A program made the position numbers and the translations under genes. DNA of 64,000 nucleotides from Melanocharis versteri (lineage: Eukaryota > Chordata > Aves > Passeriformes > Melanocharitidae): positions 81,074 through 145,073 of the forward strand of contig VZTG01001545.1 in the NCBI GenBank assembly GCA_013397845.1. The letters are read 5' to 3'. The number at the start of each line of letters is the position of its first letter. The first letter of the stretch is position 1. The notes beneath the pieces are model-generated. The model did not search any database. It worked only from the letters and a program-made list of their open reading frames with translations, and was not told the DNA's origin. Below, piece after piece: positions 1 to 13,000 of the stretch.

Positions 1-983
1 ATTCAGCTTTCCCTCCATTGCTTTTCCTATTACACTGATTCTTCTGGACCCTGAGCATGTGAGTGACATAAATTCAAAATCCCGAGAATCACGGAGACAA
101 CACATAAAAGGAGGAAATGGGAGTGAGAAATGAAGTTACAGTGTTGACAAATGGATGGATGTGAGCTTTGGGAGGGTTGGATGTGACCATGAGTGTGAAA
201 AACAAACTGAAGAAAGGTGTCAGTGACTCCACCATACAAGGCTCCATGGACTTCTTTAGAAATACCCACAAAACTGACCTCCTATTCAGTGAAATTTTGG
301 CTTAAAATGCATTTCAGCCTGGCTCAGTTTGGACACAGCCATGCAGAATGAGCACTGGGTAAGGCTGTAAACAAAGCCAGTGATAAATGCAGTGCATCAA
401 ATTGTGGGATGGTGCCAGAGCTCTGGGTGCCTGGGATCTGGTATTATTTAGCATCTAAATTAATGAGCTGGAAGAAGTAAACAAAATGATTAAATTCACA
501 GATGATCCTAAACTAGAAGGAGTTAAGAACATCAGTCAGGAGACAGCCGAAATATAAAGTGACCAAGAAGCATTAAGAAATGCTTCAAAACAACATAATA
601 AGATTTTAAGATTCAAATGCATGGTAGCATATCTGGGGGAGAACAGTTTGCAACACGCTGGCTTTATCAAAGGGAAAAACTTGGGAAACAGAGCTGTTTC
701 CTAAGGAGGAGACCCGAGGCTTTCCAGGGATTGTGAACCAGGCAGGAATTCCTATTTTGATACAACTGCAAGGCACGTACATGCAAAAATAAACCCACCT
801 CATCAGGAGGGAAAAGAAATTCAGAAGAGGGCAGGGAAAATACATCTGCCCCCTTGGCAGGGTGCACTGTGCTGGGCAGACTGGGGACAGCCAGGGCTGG
901 CATCACTGCCCACGCATCAGCTGCCATCCCTGGACACTCCCACCACGGCTGGGAGTTTCTCCTGGGAGCTGGGTGCCTCTCAC
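1..983 (-). other. C8B: C8B intron 11 (partial); last exon not seen
   Basis: No TSP1-like exon (W-x-x-W pair with spaced cysteines) and no AATAAA signal could be found on the minus strand. A weak candidate after cctttcttcag near 220 gives about 23 unrelated codons and is not accepted. The interval contains an old CR1 piece at about 430-650; the remainder looks like unique intron. Confidence 0.6.
430..650 (+). mobile_element. Old CR1 LINE fragment (internal part)
   Basis: The text around AATGAGCTGGAAGAAGT, AATTCACAGATGATCCTAAA and GGAGTTAAGAACATCAG follows the reverse-transcriptase region of avian CR1 (finger/palm part, the AD-D catalytic area), with many substitutions and small gaps. It lacks the 3' tail, so it is either truncated at both ends or cut by later change. 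High divergence suggests an old copy. Confidence 0.6.
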
Positions 984-1052
984 CTTTCCTCCTGCTGATC
1001 TCGCAGGCGGTGCCGCTGTAGCCGAGGGGACACAGGCACTCACACTCTGCTC
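984..1052 (-). CDS. C8B: C8B exon 11: end of EGF-like module
   Basis: This short exon of 69 bases encodes AECECLCPLGYSGTACEISR plus RK, with the C-x-C-x(8)-C ending of an EGF-like fold. The acceptor is gcttgctttcag and the donor GTGAGAG, leaving phase 1 for a twelfth exon. The frame can be read past the donor for many codons but the extension looks nothing like a thrombospondin repeat, so it is treated as intron. Confidence 0.9.
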
Positions 1053-4000
1053 CTGAAAGCAAGCAGAGATGGTGGGAATTACACACCCGGAGCCACATTT
1101 CCCAGCAGGCATCCACTGCTCTCAGGCGCTTCGTCTTCTGTGAGGAACGGACAGTGGGTGAAATGTCATCGTTTTTCTCCAGTGCTGAAGGGATCAATAC
1201 CAATAAAGAGGGGAGCTGTGACTGCCCTGCCACCCCTCTCACCTCCCCAGCTACTTGTTCCTGCCCTGCAGCTCAGCCTCAGACTCACTGGTGCAATTCC
1301 ACAAGCCAGGGGACCACAGAGCCCTCCTGCTCTTCTCCAAAAGAGATCACAGAATCCCGGAATGGTTTGGGTTGGGAGGGACCCTAGAGCCCATCTCATC
1401 CCACCCCCTGCCACGGGCAGGGACACCTTCCACTGTCCCAGGCTGCTCCCACCCCTGTCCAACCTGGCCTGGGACACTGCCAGGGATCCAGGGGCAGCCA
1501 CAGCTTCTCTGGGCACCCTGTGCCAGGGCCTCAGCACCCTCACAGGGAACAATTCCTTCCCAATATCCCATCCAACCCTGCCTTCCCTGTGGATTTCCCT
1601 CTGGACTTGCTCCAGCAGCTCCACATCCTTTTAATATTTGGGGTTTCAGACCTGGACACAGCACTGCAGGTGAGGTCTCTGGAGAGAGCTCTTGGTAAAG
1701 CTGATAAAGAACAAACTGCAGCATCAGGAAAGAGCAACCAGGACAGGAATATCCTAACTTGGCTCTGTGGCAGAGGAAAAGCCCAAAATCCCTGCTCTGG
1801 CAGCCCAGGAGTGTGGTGTGCATCCCATGTCAGGAGCCTGGAGAAGAGCTCCCACTTAGGAAAATACGTGGTCGTTTAAAACCTTTTGCTGAGAAGATCC
1901 TAAATGAAACACTAACCTGGACTCAGCTCCTACAAAGTTATTTAAACAGAGGTCACCATGAGACAAATGCTTGAAGTGCTACAATCAGCTGGCTGGTACC
2001 TGAAGTGATCGTTTCTGCATTAGGCACAATTTGATGATAACGATTCTCATCAGGACTTTTGCAGATGCAGATTGGAATTAGGCACTTGACAAAATGGTCC
2101 CTTTGTTAGAAGCTCTCATCACATCATATATCTCTTGTTTAGGCGGAGCGGTTTTCATTTAATTTGATTGTTTTTCCCCTTCAGTTTTTAAATCACAGCC
2201 TGCTTACAAAGGAGGACAGCTTCTATCAGAAACAGGGGGAGGTGGTGGTGATCACTGTGCTTGGCACTTAGGTGGTGCTTTTCATCTTCAAAACCCTTTT
2301 ACAAACACTAATTAATGCTGAGACAGTAGTCACTCCTCCAGGAGGATGGAAGCAATCTTAAAAGCAAAAGGAAGAGACTTAAAGATGTCAAGGATTTTTT
2401 TTTTTTCAAATGCATACTTGAGAAGTAACAAATTCTTCTGTTAAACTGATACAGATAATGGTCACTCCCATGACAAAGACACATCCCTTGACTTCACTGT
2501 CTTTACTTACCAGGACTCTACAAACAGAGCAACCTTAAAAACACAGAGTAATTACCTGAGAAAGAAACGACAGGAAAAACGAAAGAGCAGATTGCCATGC
2601 GCTCCCCACAAATTCCCAACTAATTCCAATCGAGAGGGTAGAAAAGAGGAGCAGGATGCCTGTACCTCTCAGGAAGGGGATGCCATTCCCGTGGCACGGA
2701 GCACAGCGACAGGAGCTGGTCTCCACCTGGAACTCCTCCAGAGCCCGGCGCAGATTCTCTTTTATTTTCATTGAATCAGCCAAGTCAGAGGGAGTCACCA
2801 GCTCATACAGTGGCTCTGCCTAAGGGGAGGGGAGAAACTGCATTGATTCCCAAGCTCAAAATGCTGTGAACATCCCAAGGCTCAGGGAAGGGAAATGGAG
2901 GCTGTACGGCACAAACTCCAGGTTTCCCGTTGCCATTTGCAAAAACCTTGTGAACAACAAGGCCACGATGTCAGGAATACTCCCAGGGATGCTCCCCTTG
3001 GTTTCCAACACCAGAGCAGCTGGAAATGTGTGACAAAATACAGCAGCCAAACTGTTGGATAAGAAACAGGCTAAGTCACACAGGAGTTTCATTAAATCCT
3101 TTCTCATCCATTTTTCTGGTGCAGACATTTTTAGATCAGATTTGCTCAAACTTAGATTTTCCGAGTGATCTCTTGCTCTGATTTTAAAAACGTCCCCTAA
3201 AAACCATCCACAGAAATCTCCTCCTACAGCCCCCCAGCACAGCCAGAGGCACCAGTCACAGGGATTCACATCAGCCCTTCCACCCTCACCACTCCCGCAG
3301 TTCAAAGCTGGTTTCTATCCTTATGGAGCTCAGGTAAGGATTTCATGGCCTTCCACAAGGGAGAGGATTTGATCTCCATCAAATGGGGAGAGAAGGGGTT
3401 GGGGAGAGAAAACAAGGGAGTGCACAACACAGTGAACGTGCAGGGACCAAGGAGACTTTGGCTCACTTATTTACTTTCCTCCTGAGAACAAGGGGAAGTT
3501 GTAGTGGGGTGTCAATAGTGCCAGTCACCCACGACTGCCAGTGGGATGATATCTCCACGTGCCAGCAGAGGATCCATCCCAAATTCCCACCCTCACTGCA
3601 GAGATGCTGCCATGCAGGCCACACACAGTAAGCATGAAAGATCACCCTCCTGCTATCACAGGCTCAAACTACGAGAACTAAAGAATGCTCCAACACACAC
3701 ACAAAAAAAAAAGTTCATTTCCTGCTGCTGTACATCCACTCTTCATCAATTATCTGCGATCCATACTTTGCTTTTTGAATTCAGATCATACAAATGAGGA
3801 AATACACTAAGAGTGACCTGCCAAGTCCCTCCAGCAGATGATTTATGAACTGATTTGCTTTAGTTTTCCCTAACTAAGCATTCTTGGGCTGACATTTAGT
3901 CACACTCCGCTGGTACTTTTGATCTCCAAGCCCCACAGGGATATTGGTATGGAAATGAAGATACCAAATCCAAATTACATCTGCCCGAGGTTTTTCACTG

Positions 4001-7000
4001 GGCAGCCTGGTCAGCGATGCCAGGCAAGACAAAGAACACCTCAGTTCCTCGTGGGAGGTTTTTCTGTGTGGGGGATTTGCTGCAGAGGGTTGCATTTCTC
4101 TTGTCTCCTGCCCTGAGACCTCCCAGTGCATTTCTGGAAGTCAATCCACAGCCCACCAGGGGCTGCAGCAAGTGCCAGATGGGCACTGGCTGTATTTCCA
4201 AATTACTGATTTGTGCTTGCTTCACCTTTTTAGAATTCACTCCTTTCTTGAGAAACAAACTCTTTATACAAATGTAAAAATTTTTGCCTAAAATTAAATT
4301 TTAGAATGAAAAACAACTATAAATAAACTTTCACCTCTACCAGTCCAAACTCCTGTTTAAAAGGATGTTCCCTTGCACCTTTGTACTCTTCACTCATTTT
4401 GACAATAAAGATGATGAGGCAGAATTGCTAACCACTTCTGCTTGCTTTTTGCATTTCTAAAACTCTCCAGGATCAAAAATCCTTGGCTCTTCAAAGCCTA
4501 ACTCCTGTTTTCAAGGTTTAGTTAAACTGCACAAACATCCAGGCATGCACAACGAACCACCTGACCTTCTGAACCAGAAAGAATTGTCACTGCTGCTCAC
4601 AGAAGTTGATAAACATCAAGGAAAAAAGAAGTCCTGATAAAATAAATGCTGCCAGATATAATTTTGGTAAGTTATACATTGGTAAAACAGAGTGTGGATC
4701 GTCTGATCTGCCTGGCAGGCAGCAAGAAATAACATCTGCACAACCAACTTAGAGGGTTAGAGCTGTTTACCTTGTGTATTTCCAGCCACAGTCCCTTTAA
4801 AACGTCACACCTTTGCTTTTCTGAATACTCACTCAGAGAAACTGCGCTGCACAACGAGGTCTGTTATTCCCGTTTTTTCCTTTCCCTAAACCCTGTTTAT
4901 TCAAACACAGAGCTCCCCAAGGCGCTCGGAAGTGGGGGATGCAGTACCTTCAGCTTTATGATCTCAGGGTTGTACTGCACAGCATCTCCCCAGAGCTGCA
5001 TCAGCTGGGCCGTGGGCAGGTCCTTGTGGGCCAGCGTGGCGACGTCTTCACTCGCCCCGCCACGGACCAGCGCGATGAAATCCTCCACAAACTGCTTCCT
5101 GGCCGTGCTGTCTGCAAAAGTGCACTCAGGAAAGCGCCCAGCCCTGCCCAGGCTGTGTCTTTGTGGGCTGCAGCCACCAGCCAACAGCAGAACGCTCCCA
5201 ACACATCACCCGTCCCACTCGGAGGGCAAAGGGAAAAGGCCACAAGTGCTGCTCACCTGGTTTCCTACACTGTGTCCTGTGTCCCTCCTGCTCCCTCGCA
5301 GGAATTCCCCATCCTGCACCCTGCAGCTCTCCCCTACATTTCTTCCCTGTGGTTTTAAGCTCACAGATCCTTCCGCAGCCTGATGCTCCTCACCACCAGG
5401 AATATTCCTTGTTCTCCTCCATGTATTTCCAGGTGCACCTTCCCCCCGTGCACACCCCCAGCTCCCCACGTCCCCAGAAGCTCCCACAACACCATCAGCT
5501 CTCTGTTTTCCCCACCAGGGTGCAAAAAAGAGGCGTGCTGGGTCACCCTGCTGAGAGGTGGGGGTTGATATTTAACACTTTTCTGGCCAGGTGGGTAATG
5601 CTAGATCTGTCCCTGCTTTTCCTTGGGATGCTGAGCAGATATTTACTCTCTATACAGAAAACACTGGAAAAACCTTAACCTCGGAGACATCTCCCCCTCT
5701 GTTAAGCCTGGCTGGGGTGAGCCAGCAGACCCAAAAGTGCCTGTGAGGGAGTGGGGAAATACTTCAGGCAGGCAAGCTCACAAAATCTTCCTTCCACTAT
5801 GACAAAGAAATGAAGTGGCAGAAGTGTTTCTTGCTTACCTCCAATCTCTTTTAGAAGGTCTTTACAGCCAGCTGAATCTACTCCAAGTGCCACAGAGACT
5901 TTAGGAAAATTCACTCCAATGTTAAAGCCCTTCTGTGCGCACTTCTGGACGTCACTCAGAGAATAACCTTAAATACACAACCAAAAATTGAAGGCTTTTA
6001 ATACAACTGTTCCGTGTTTTATGTCCATGTACACAGAAAATGGGAGTTGGTAAGTATTTTTGCTTTGAAAAAACAAAGAAAGGATAAGATGAAGATGGTT
6101 ATTTCTGTGGTTGTTTTGATATTTAACAGAACTATATGAAATGAAATCTCTACGTTTTGCAGAACTCTGAAGCCAAGTGGAAATGCAAGGTAAAAGCTGG
6201 AAGAGGAGGATTTTAGTCACCCAGCCAGCTGTGGTGGGTTAAGCAGAGCTGCAGTGGGTAGGAAAACAGTGGATGTCTGACCACAGCTTCCCCACCACCC
6301 CTCCCCATCCCCAGGAGCCAGGCTTTTTAAGAGGAACAGATGAAATAGCTTTTCCTCCTTTTACCAGCTCACATCTCCAATTCTCTGCTGCCAGAAAAGC
6401 CTTAACTGCTTCACAGAAATTTAGATTGGCTACAAGGAAACATTTCTTCAGCAAAAGGGTTATCAAGCCCTGGAAGGAGTTTCCCAGGGCAAGGGTGGAG
6501 TCACCAACCCCAGAGGGATTTACAGGACACGTGGATGTGGCACTTGGGGACACGGTTTAGTGGTGGCCTTGGCAGTGCTGGGTTAACAGCTGGGCTCCAC
6601 GATCTTAGAGAGCTTTTCCAACCTAAAGGATTCCATGATTCTAAGATGTGGCAGATTGGATTCTGTGTGAGAGCAGAGCAAGTTCCAACCATGTGACACA
6701 GTGTGTGATACCAGATCTGCAAGAGAAAACCTCAGTTCCAGCACGGACAGTACAAACACAGTAAGGGATTTGAAGGGAAAAACCTGAATTCCCAGACTGG
6801 ACCTACAAAACCCTGCTGAGAACTTATAGCCCAGCTCAGCACTTGTGTGAAAATGTTATTGCTGCAGGATCCTGATCTGGGTCAGCAGACACAGAGCATT
6901 TTGATGCAAACAATAACACACTTTAGATCAAACAAATGTGGTTCGTGATGGGCCCACACCAACAGCTGAGAAATTGGGAAACTGTGTTAGAATTTGAATA

Positions 7001-10000
7001 CCTGAAATCTGAACCTAAATTCTGTCCCTCTCCCTGACTCCAGGGTAAGGAACTTCCCACACAGCAGAAGAACAAACAAACAGAGTATTACACAAAGCAG
7101 AGCCCAGTAAGTGCCTCTGCAAACAGACAGCAGAGGCAGGTCCTCACTCCCCTGCCAATGAATAAATAATTGAGAGTGCAGCTATTGATTAATGTCACAC
7201 TGCTCGCTCTGTCCTACACAACAATCATCATTTCTCACAACAAAGGGAGCCAGAGCCAAAGAGCAGGAGCAATGTCAGGCACAGGAGTCACCCAGCAAAT
7301 TATTTACTGTTTCCTACATGCTGGAAAAGCTCTCGAGGCTAAAGGTGTTTCAAAACTGCCATTTGAAAGGCAGTGGAAAAAGAACTTGGGTGAAGGTTTT
7401 CAAAGCTAACAGAAGTGTTAAGATCCACGATTCTCATTCATCTTAACATCTTGTCAGCCTCTAAAACGTGTTGTCTAAAACACCTGCCACAGGGCCTTTC
7501 TTTGTGAACTAAATCCAGCCCAAGATGCCGAGCATGCTTTTAAAACCTCTTTATTCACTGCCATAGAGCACCTCTACTGCCACATTTCCTGCAGGATTTC
7601 TTTGAGAGGCTGTTGACTCCTTCTCCCATCATCTCCCTCTCCCGACCTCAGACCTGAGCCATCCCTGTGTGCCTGCAGAGGGGTTTTCCCATCCAAAATC
7701 TGCTCCCAGAGCTCCTCCCCAACCATCACAGGCACGTACCCGCCTTGCGGAGCTCATCGCTGTTCATGACCAGAGTATACTCATAGATGCCTCCAACAGT
7801 GGCCTCCTGGATGAAGTGTGTCCCGAAGTCCCTGTAGAGCTCCCGGTATTCCCCGTAGCTGTATTCCGCAGGGAGCTGCCGCAGCCGCTGCAGGAACTCG
7901 TGGTGCAGCATCAGGGCCCGGGGCTTCAGCTTGTAAACACCAACAGCCAGCTCGGAACGGGCGTGGATGAACTTGCCGGACTGCAGGAAAGGCAGGAGCA
8001 CAGCAGAATCCAGGAGGAGTGAGGGATGTCGTTTTGTGACGACGCGAGTTTGTTATTCGCGGTTAAACCATCAGCGCTGGTCGGGATTTATTAATTTCAC
8101 AGTTTGCAACTGGAAATCTCCTAACTGGAAACCTCCTAACTAACTTTGGCAAAAGCAAAACTTTTAGTGGTAAAGTTCCTGAGAGTCAGGCCATGACTGG
8201 GACACGGGGAAAGGCAGGGCCTAGGTTCTGCTCTGGCATCCCAGGATGCAGGGACACCTCAGCATCCCGCGGGACTGCTCTACCCCTAATAAAACTTTAT
8301 TTCTCACAAGCTCTGTCCTGAAAAGTTCTGACATCTGAAATCATGATTTGTATGGGAAATGGTGATTCTCTGGCTGAGCCAGGTTCATACTTGTGTTTCA
8401 CAGAATGTGCCCTTATCAAAACCGAAAGAAGAAAACACCAACTCTCTCACACACACACATTTATGTGTCTCTGTGTAGATACGTGTACATGGATAAATGT
8501 TTTCTCTCCCTTTCCTGGCACAAAAGTCTGGAACAGAAAATGTCTTTCATTATGTTCAAAGGACTTAGTGTGCAGTTGTCTGGGCCAGCAGGATGAGCAC
8601 ATCAGGGAGGGTTCACTATAGAACGCTGCAGCTTAAATAATAAAATCAGGACTTAATATTGTGTTTCTTTATGGATATCTATTGCAAATGCTTCTCATCA
8701 ACATCTGATCTTGTTGTGAGAAATTCCACTTCGCAGGAAGCAAATGCAAGGAATACTTTGCCATTCCTGAGTACACTTTATATTGAAAGGAGACACAGTT
8801 TGGTGATACTATTAAACCACTGGTATGAGCTACCTTTGTTTATGGCAATAACAGATGAAAAAAAAGAAAACAAATGATGGCAGTCCTAGGAGCTATAGAT
8901 TCAAGTTGAACAGGCTTCTTAGTTTCAATTTTTAGATGACTTCACTACAAACATTCAAAGGTGGATGCCCAGCAGGGCACTGGGCAGACCACACTCAGAA
9001 TCAGAAAATACCCACAGCTGGAAGGGACCCACAAGGATCACTGAGCCCTCTCAACCAGTTGTGGCTGATTTCAGAGGTCAGGCAGCCCAGATCCTGGCTG
9101 AGAGCTGAATGGAAAAGCTCCTGGATGCTGCAAACACAAAGCAAGGCATTGTGGGGGTAGTCAAGACCTGAACAAATGGCAGAATCCAGCTGGGGGAAAA
9201 GATTTGATTTATCCCAGCCCTGGCTGCTGACCTGAGAAGGAGCATCAAACCAACACATACACACTCACAGGGAACACGTTAGCAGACAATTAAGTGGAGC
9301 AGTGCTTACACTTGAAGAAAATCTTTTCATCCTCTGCATGAACTTCTTGAACCTGATGTCATTTGAATTGTAACCAAGTTCAAACACATTTGGTATTTTT
9401 ATACCGAAGCCGAAACTTGACTGCGAAGATTTTGCCTTCAGGACACTGCTTTCATAATTTGAGTAGGAGTCATATTCAGTCATTGTAAATTCATATTTGC
9501 CTTTGGTCTAAACAGAAAGGAAAAACAACACGTCTCATTTCCTGCACAGTGATTGTACACCTGAAGCGTGGGGAAGGAATGCAGACACAAATATACTTGT
9601 GAATTAATGCTTGCACTTTGAAGATGAAAAGCCTTGTATAATTGCAAAGCACTATTATTATTAACACAGGTACTTCAAGAATACTTGATTTACAGCAGCA
9701 GGAAAGCTCCTATCTCCTCCATACTGCAAGGTCCTCAGGCTTTCACTTAGTATGTCAATCTTATGCAAAGAAGGCGAAATCTTAAACACAGGCATCAATT
9801 AAAGTACAAATTCTAAAAGGAAAAGGTTTCCTAGTGGGCAGCACTCAAAAACATCATGTCATCAAAAGCATTAAGGTCAAATATATATTTGAAATACAGC
9901 TTTGATGCATGACAGGAACGAGTTTTCACACAAAGCACGTGGTGTGTTCAACATTGTGGAGTATGAGGATGCTCTAGAACAGGGTAAAATTCAGCCTGAT

Positions 10001-13000
10001 CCTTTTGGGTGTCAGGCATTTTGTTGTTTTTTCACAAAATGATCCGGCACTGAAGCTTTGGGCATGAAGTCCATCTGGAATATTGTTAGCAGGCACATCT
10101 GGCACGTACCTCTGGTGTGTAGCTTTCCACGTTGTACGGCTTCCTGAACCTCGTGTCCGTGATGTGATGGGGAGAACATCCCCCAGCATAGTACCTGTGA
10201 TCAAGGACCAACCCTTCCAAGCTGTTTGTGAAGATATTCAACCTGTGGGTGAAGCAGAACAGCAATATTTTATGGGACCATCAATTCGGAGCTAAACACT
10301 AAATGCCTTGGGGAAGAGAGGCAAAAGATTGTTTTGTCTGGCCACAGGCTCTTTGTTCCACACTTCTTTATTTTGAAACCCCAAAAGAAAGCTTGGCCTC
10401 TTTCACCATCCAACTCACCCAGGTGCTGCAGAAGAACCTGACTAACGAGAAAGCAAAGGACACAGTTGAATTTTGACATTTGGTGAATATAAAGGGCGAC
10501 TTTCACCATCCAGCTGTGAATGACACCAGAGTAACTGCCACCAGCACTGGCAGCTTCCTGGCCTTTACTGGAACTCTCCAGGAAGAGCAGAACAACCTGG
10601 ACCAGCCAAACCCCCACCCCAGCAGGCTGCTCACCCTGAGCATCCCCAAATATCCACGGCACCCATCAGAACCTTCAGAGACAGGTTTGCCAATCCATGC
10701 CATCAATCCAGACTGATTTTTAATTCACATTTCTTCGTTCTGGTTTATCAGCCAAAATCTTTGCCAGGTTGGTCAAGGATCAACCAGAGGTCAGCATGTA
10801 ACAGCAAAAATTGTTGGGGAACAAGAACAGAGGTACCCAAGCAACAGCTCAACTAATCCTTGAAACCACAAGTTTTCCTTTTATTTCAGTGGATGATGGA
10901 CTGAAACCTTAACCTGGCTGCTCTAGGAAAGGATGCAGCACTGCAGCTTGTGGAGATGAAGAGATTAAACCCCATCACTTGCTTCTCCCATTGCTGCTGG
11001 TGGGATGAAACTTCACCAAAAAAAAAACCCACAAAAACTATCAGCGCTCCAGGACTCTGTTGGATCTGCCACTCCTGATTTTGGGGAGAGAGGCTTGCAT
11101 GATAATGACTCTGAAGCTGTGAAAAAATTAACTCTAATTTTAGAACAATCTGGGAAAAAAAGGGAAGTCCACCAAAAGCAAATTACTGAGCATTTGTAGC
11201 TTCAAAGAGATGAGAAGCATGTTCCTGTAATTGTCCAACATTATTTTTAATTTTGATTAAACTCAGAAGTACAAAGCATTAGCAATGACATGTGCAGCAG
11301 CCATATCTCCAGAGAATAACGAGAAAATTATATTTTTTCATTGCAATATGATTTTCCTTTTTCTTTTTTTTTAATGTAAAAAGCAATTTTTTCCCTGCAG
11401 AATAAGAAAAAACCCTCTTTTCACACAGTCTGATCTTATAGAAAGTTGTCACAATCTTAGCCTGTAAAAGCTGAATCAATTCAGACTTAGATTTTAATCC
11501 CCACAGAGGTTCTAACACGCAGGTTTACCCCATTACACACACAAAAAGCACAGAAGTTCCTCCATCTCTCAATGCCATGGAAAAAATCAAAGAAATTTAA
11601 ACACCTTTCAGTCTCCCCACCAAACCATTTCAAGGTGTAAGAATACAAACCCAAAGAATCATGGAATGATTTGGGTTGGGAGGGACCTTTAAAGGCCATT
11701 TAGTCCCATTCCCTGCCATGGGCAGGGACACCTTCCACCATCCCAGGTTGCTCCAAGCCCCATCCAACCTGGCCTTGGACACTGCCAGGGATCCAGGGGC
11801 AGCCACAGCTTCTCTGGGCACCCTGAGCCAGGGCCTCCCCACCCTCCCAGGAGAGAATTTATTCCCAATATCCTATCTAACCCTGCCCTCTGTCAGTCTG
11901 AAGCCATTCCCCCTTGTCCTGTCACTCCAGGCCCTTGTCAATCATCTCTCTCCATCCTTCTTGTTGACTCCTTTAGGTACTGAAAGGCTGCGATGAGGTC
12001 ACCACAAAGCCTTCTCTTCTCCAGGCTGAACAACCCCAATTCTCTCAGCCTTTCCTCACAGCAGAGCTGCTCCATCCCTCTGGATCAACTTGGTGACCCT
12101 TCCCTGGACTTGCTCCATCAGGTCAATGTCCCCCAGGCTCTGGATCCTGTTCCTGGATCCCCACTCACTCCTGGATCCAGCAACTGCTCCAGCTTTTCTC
12201 TGCTCAGTGTTTGTCTGAAGCCACATGACATCAGTCTCAGCCTTACGTAAGAAAGCACCTCACCAAAGTCACTGACTCACCCTTTTGCCAGATTCTCTAT
12301 TCCCCAGTACTCTTCCATCTTCTGGTCACATTTCCTGAACACTTTTTTGCAGTTTTTTTCATCCGACTGGTCCCCACAGTCGTCATCCCCATTGCAGAGC
12401 AGCCTCCGTGCAATGCATCTCCCTAGGATGGAAGGGCTGAGTCACTCACAAAACAATCTATGATCCCTGGCAGTCTAGCAGCAAAATAGAAAATTCCTGA
12501 AATGAATGGTTCAAATCTAGCTGAGAAATAAACTCTCCTCTATCTGCATGGATCCCCAAATTCCATCTGCTCAGTTTCACTCAAAATCGCCACAATCATA
12601 AATTCCCTGCTCAGCTCAGGAAAAAACCCATGGTAATTAGAAGTATAAAAAAGTACAGAACGTTTTTGGTAATTTTTTTTCATTTTGAGAGAGTAAACAT
12701 GCTGTTTCAGCAGGCCTTGTATATGGTATTATTTTTTTTCCCTCTTCCCATGTCCACAATTACTGAGTGTTTTCAGCCTCACCAAAACACTGGAAGATGG
12801 AGAGCAGAGGCTTTTCCTTTGCCCCATCTCAGGTGCTGAGCTCCTGCTGCTGTCACAGATTGTTGTGCTACAGATTTTGCTGATATAACCAGGTTATAAT
12901 TTCCCATGTGGAGATTCTAAAGATGTCTCACTCAAAGCCACTGACACAAACACAACAAAAGCACGGAAGGAGCCAGGTCAACTCCTGGCATCCCTCTGGC

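Noticed and set aside
89..230. Candidate last C8B exon after cctttcttcag
   Set aside because: Phase fits and a stop follows after about 23 codons, but the peptide lacks the W-x-x-W and cysteine pattern expected of the second TSP1 repeat and there is no poly(A) signal.
667..1242. 191-codon open frame on the minus strand
   Set aside because: Only its middle (984-1052) is C8B exon 11. The rest is intron read through a donor and has no TSP1 pattern or other match.
1140..1698. Overlapping open frames on both strands of about 150 codons
   Set aside because: They run through a CR1 3' UTR copy, which is non-coding.
4772..5383. 203-codon open frame on the plus strand
   Set aside because: It is antisense to C8B exon 9 and a pyrimidine-rich intron, with no splice signals or domain.
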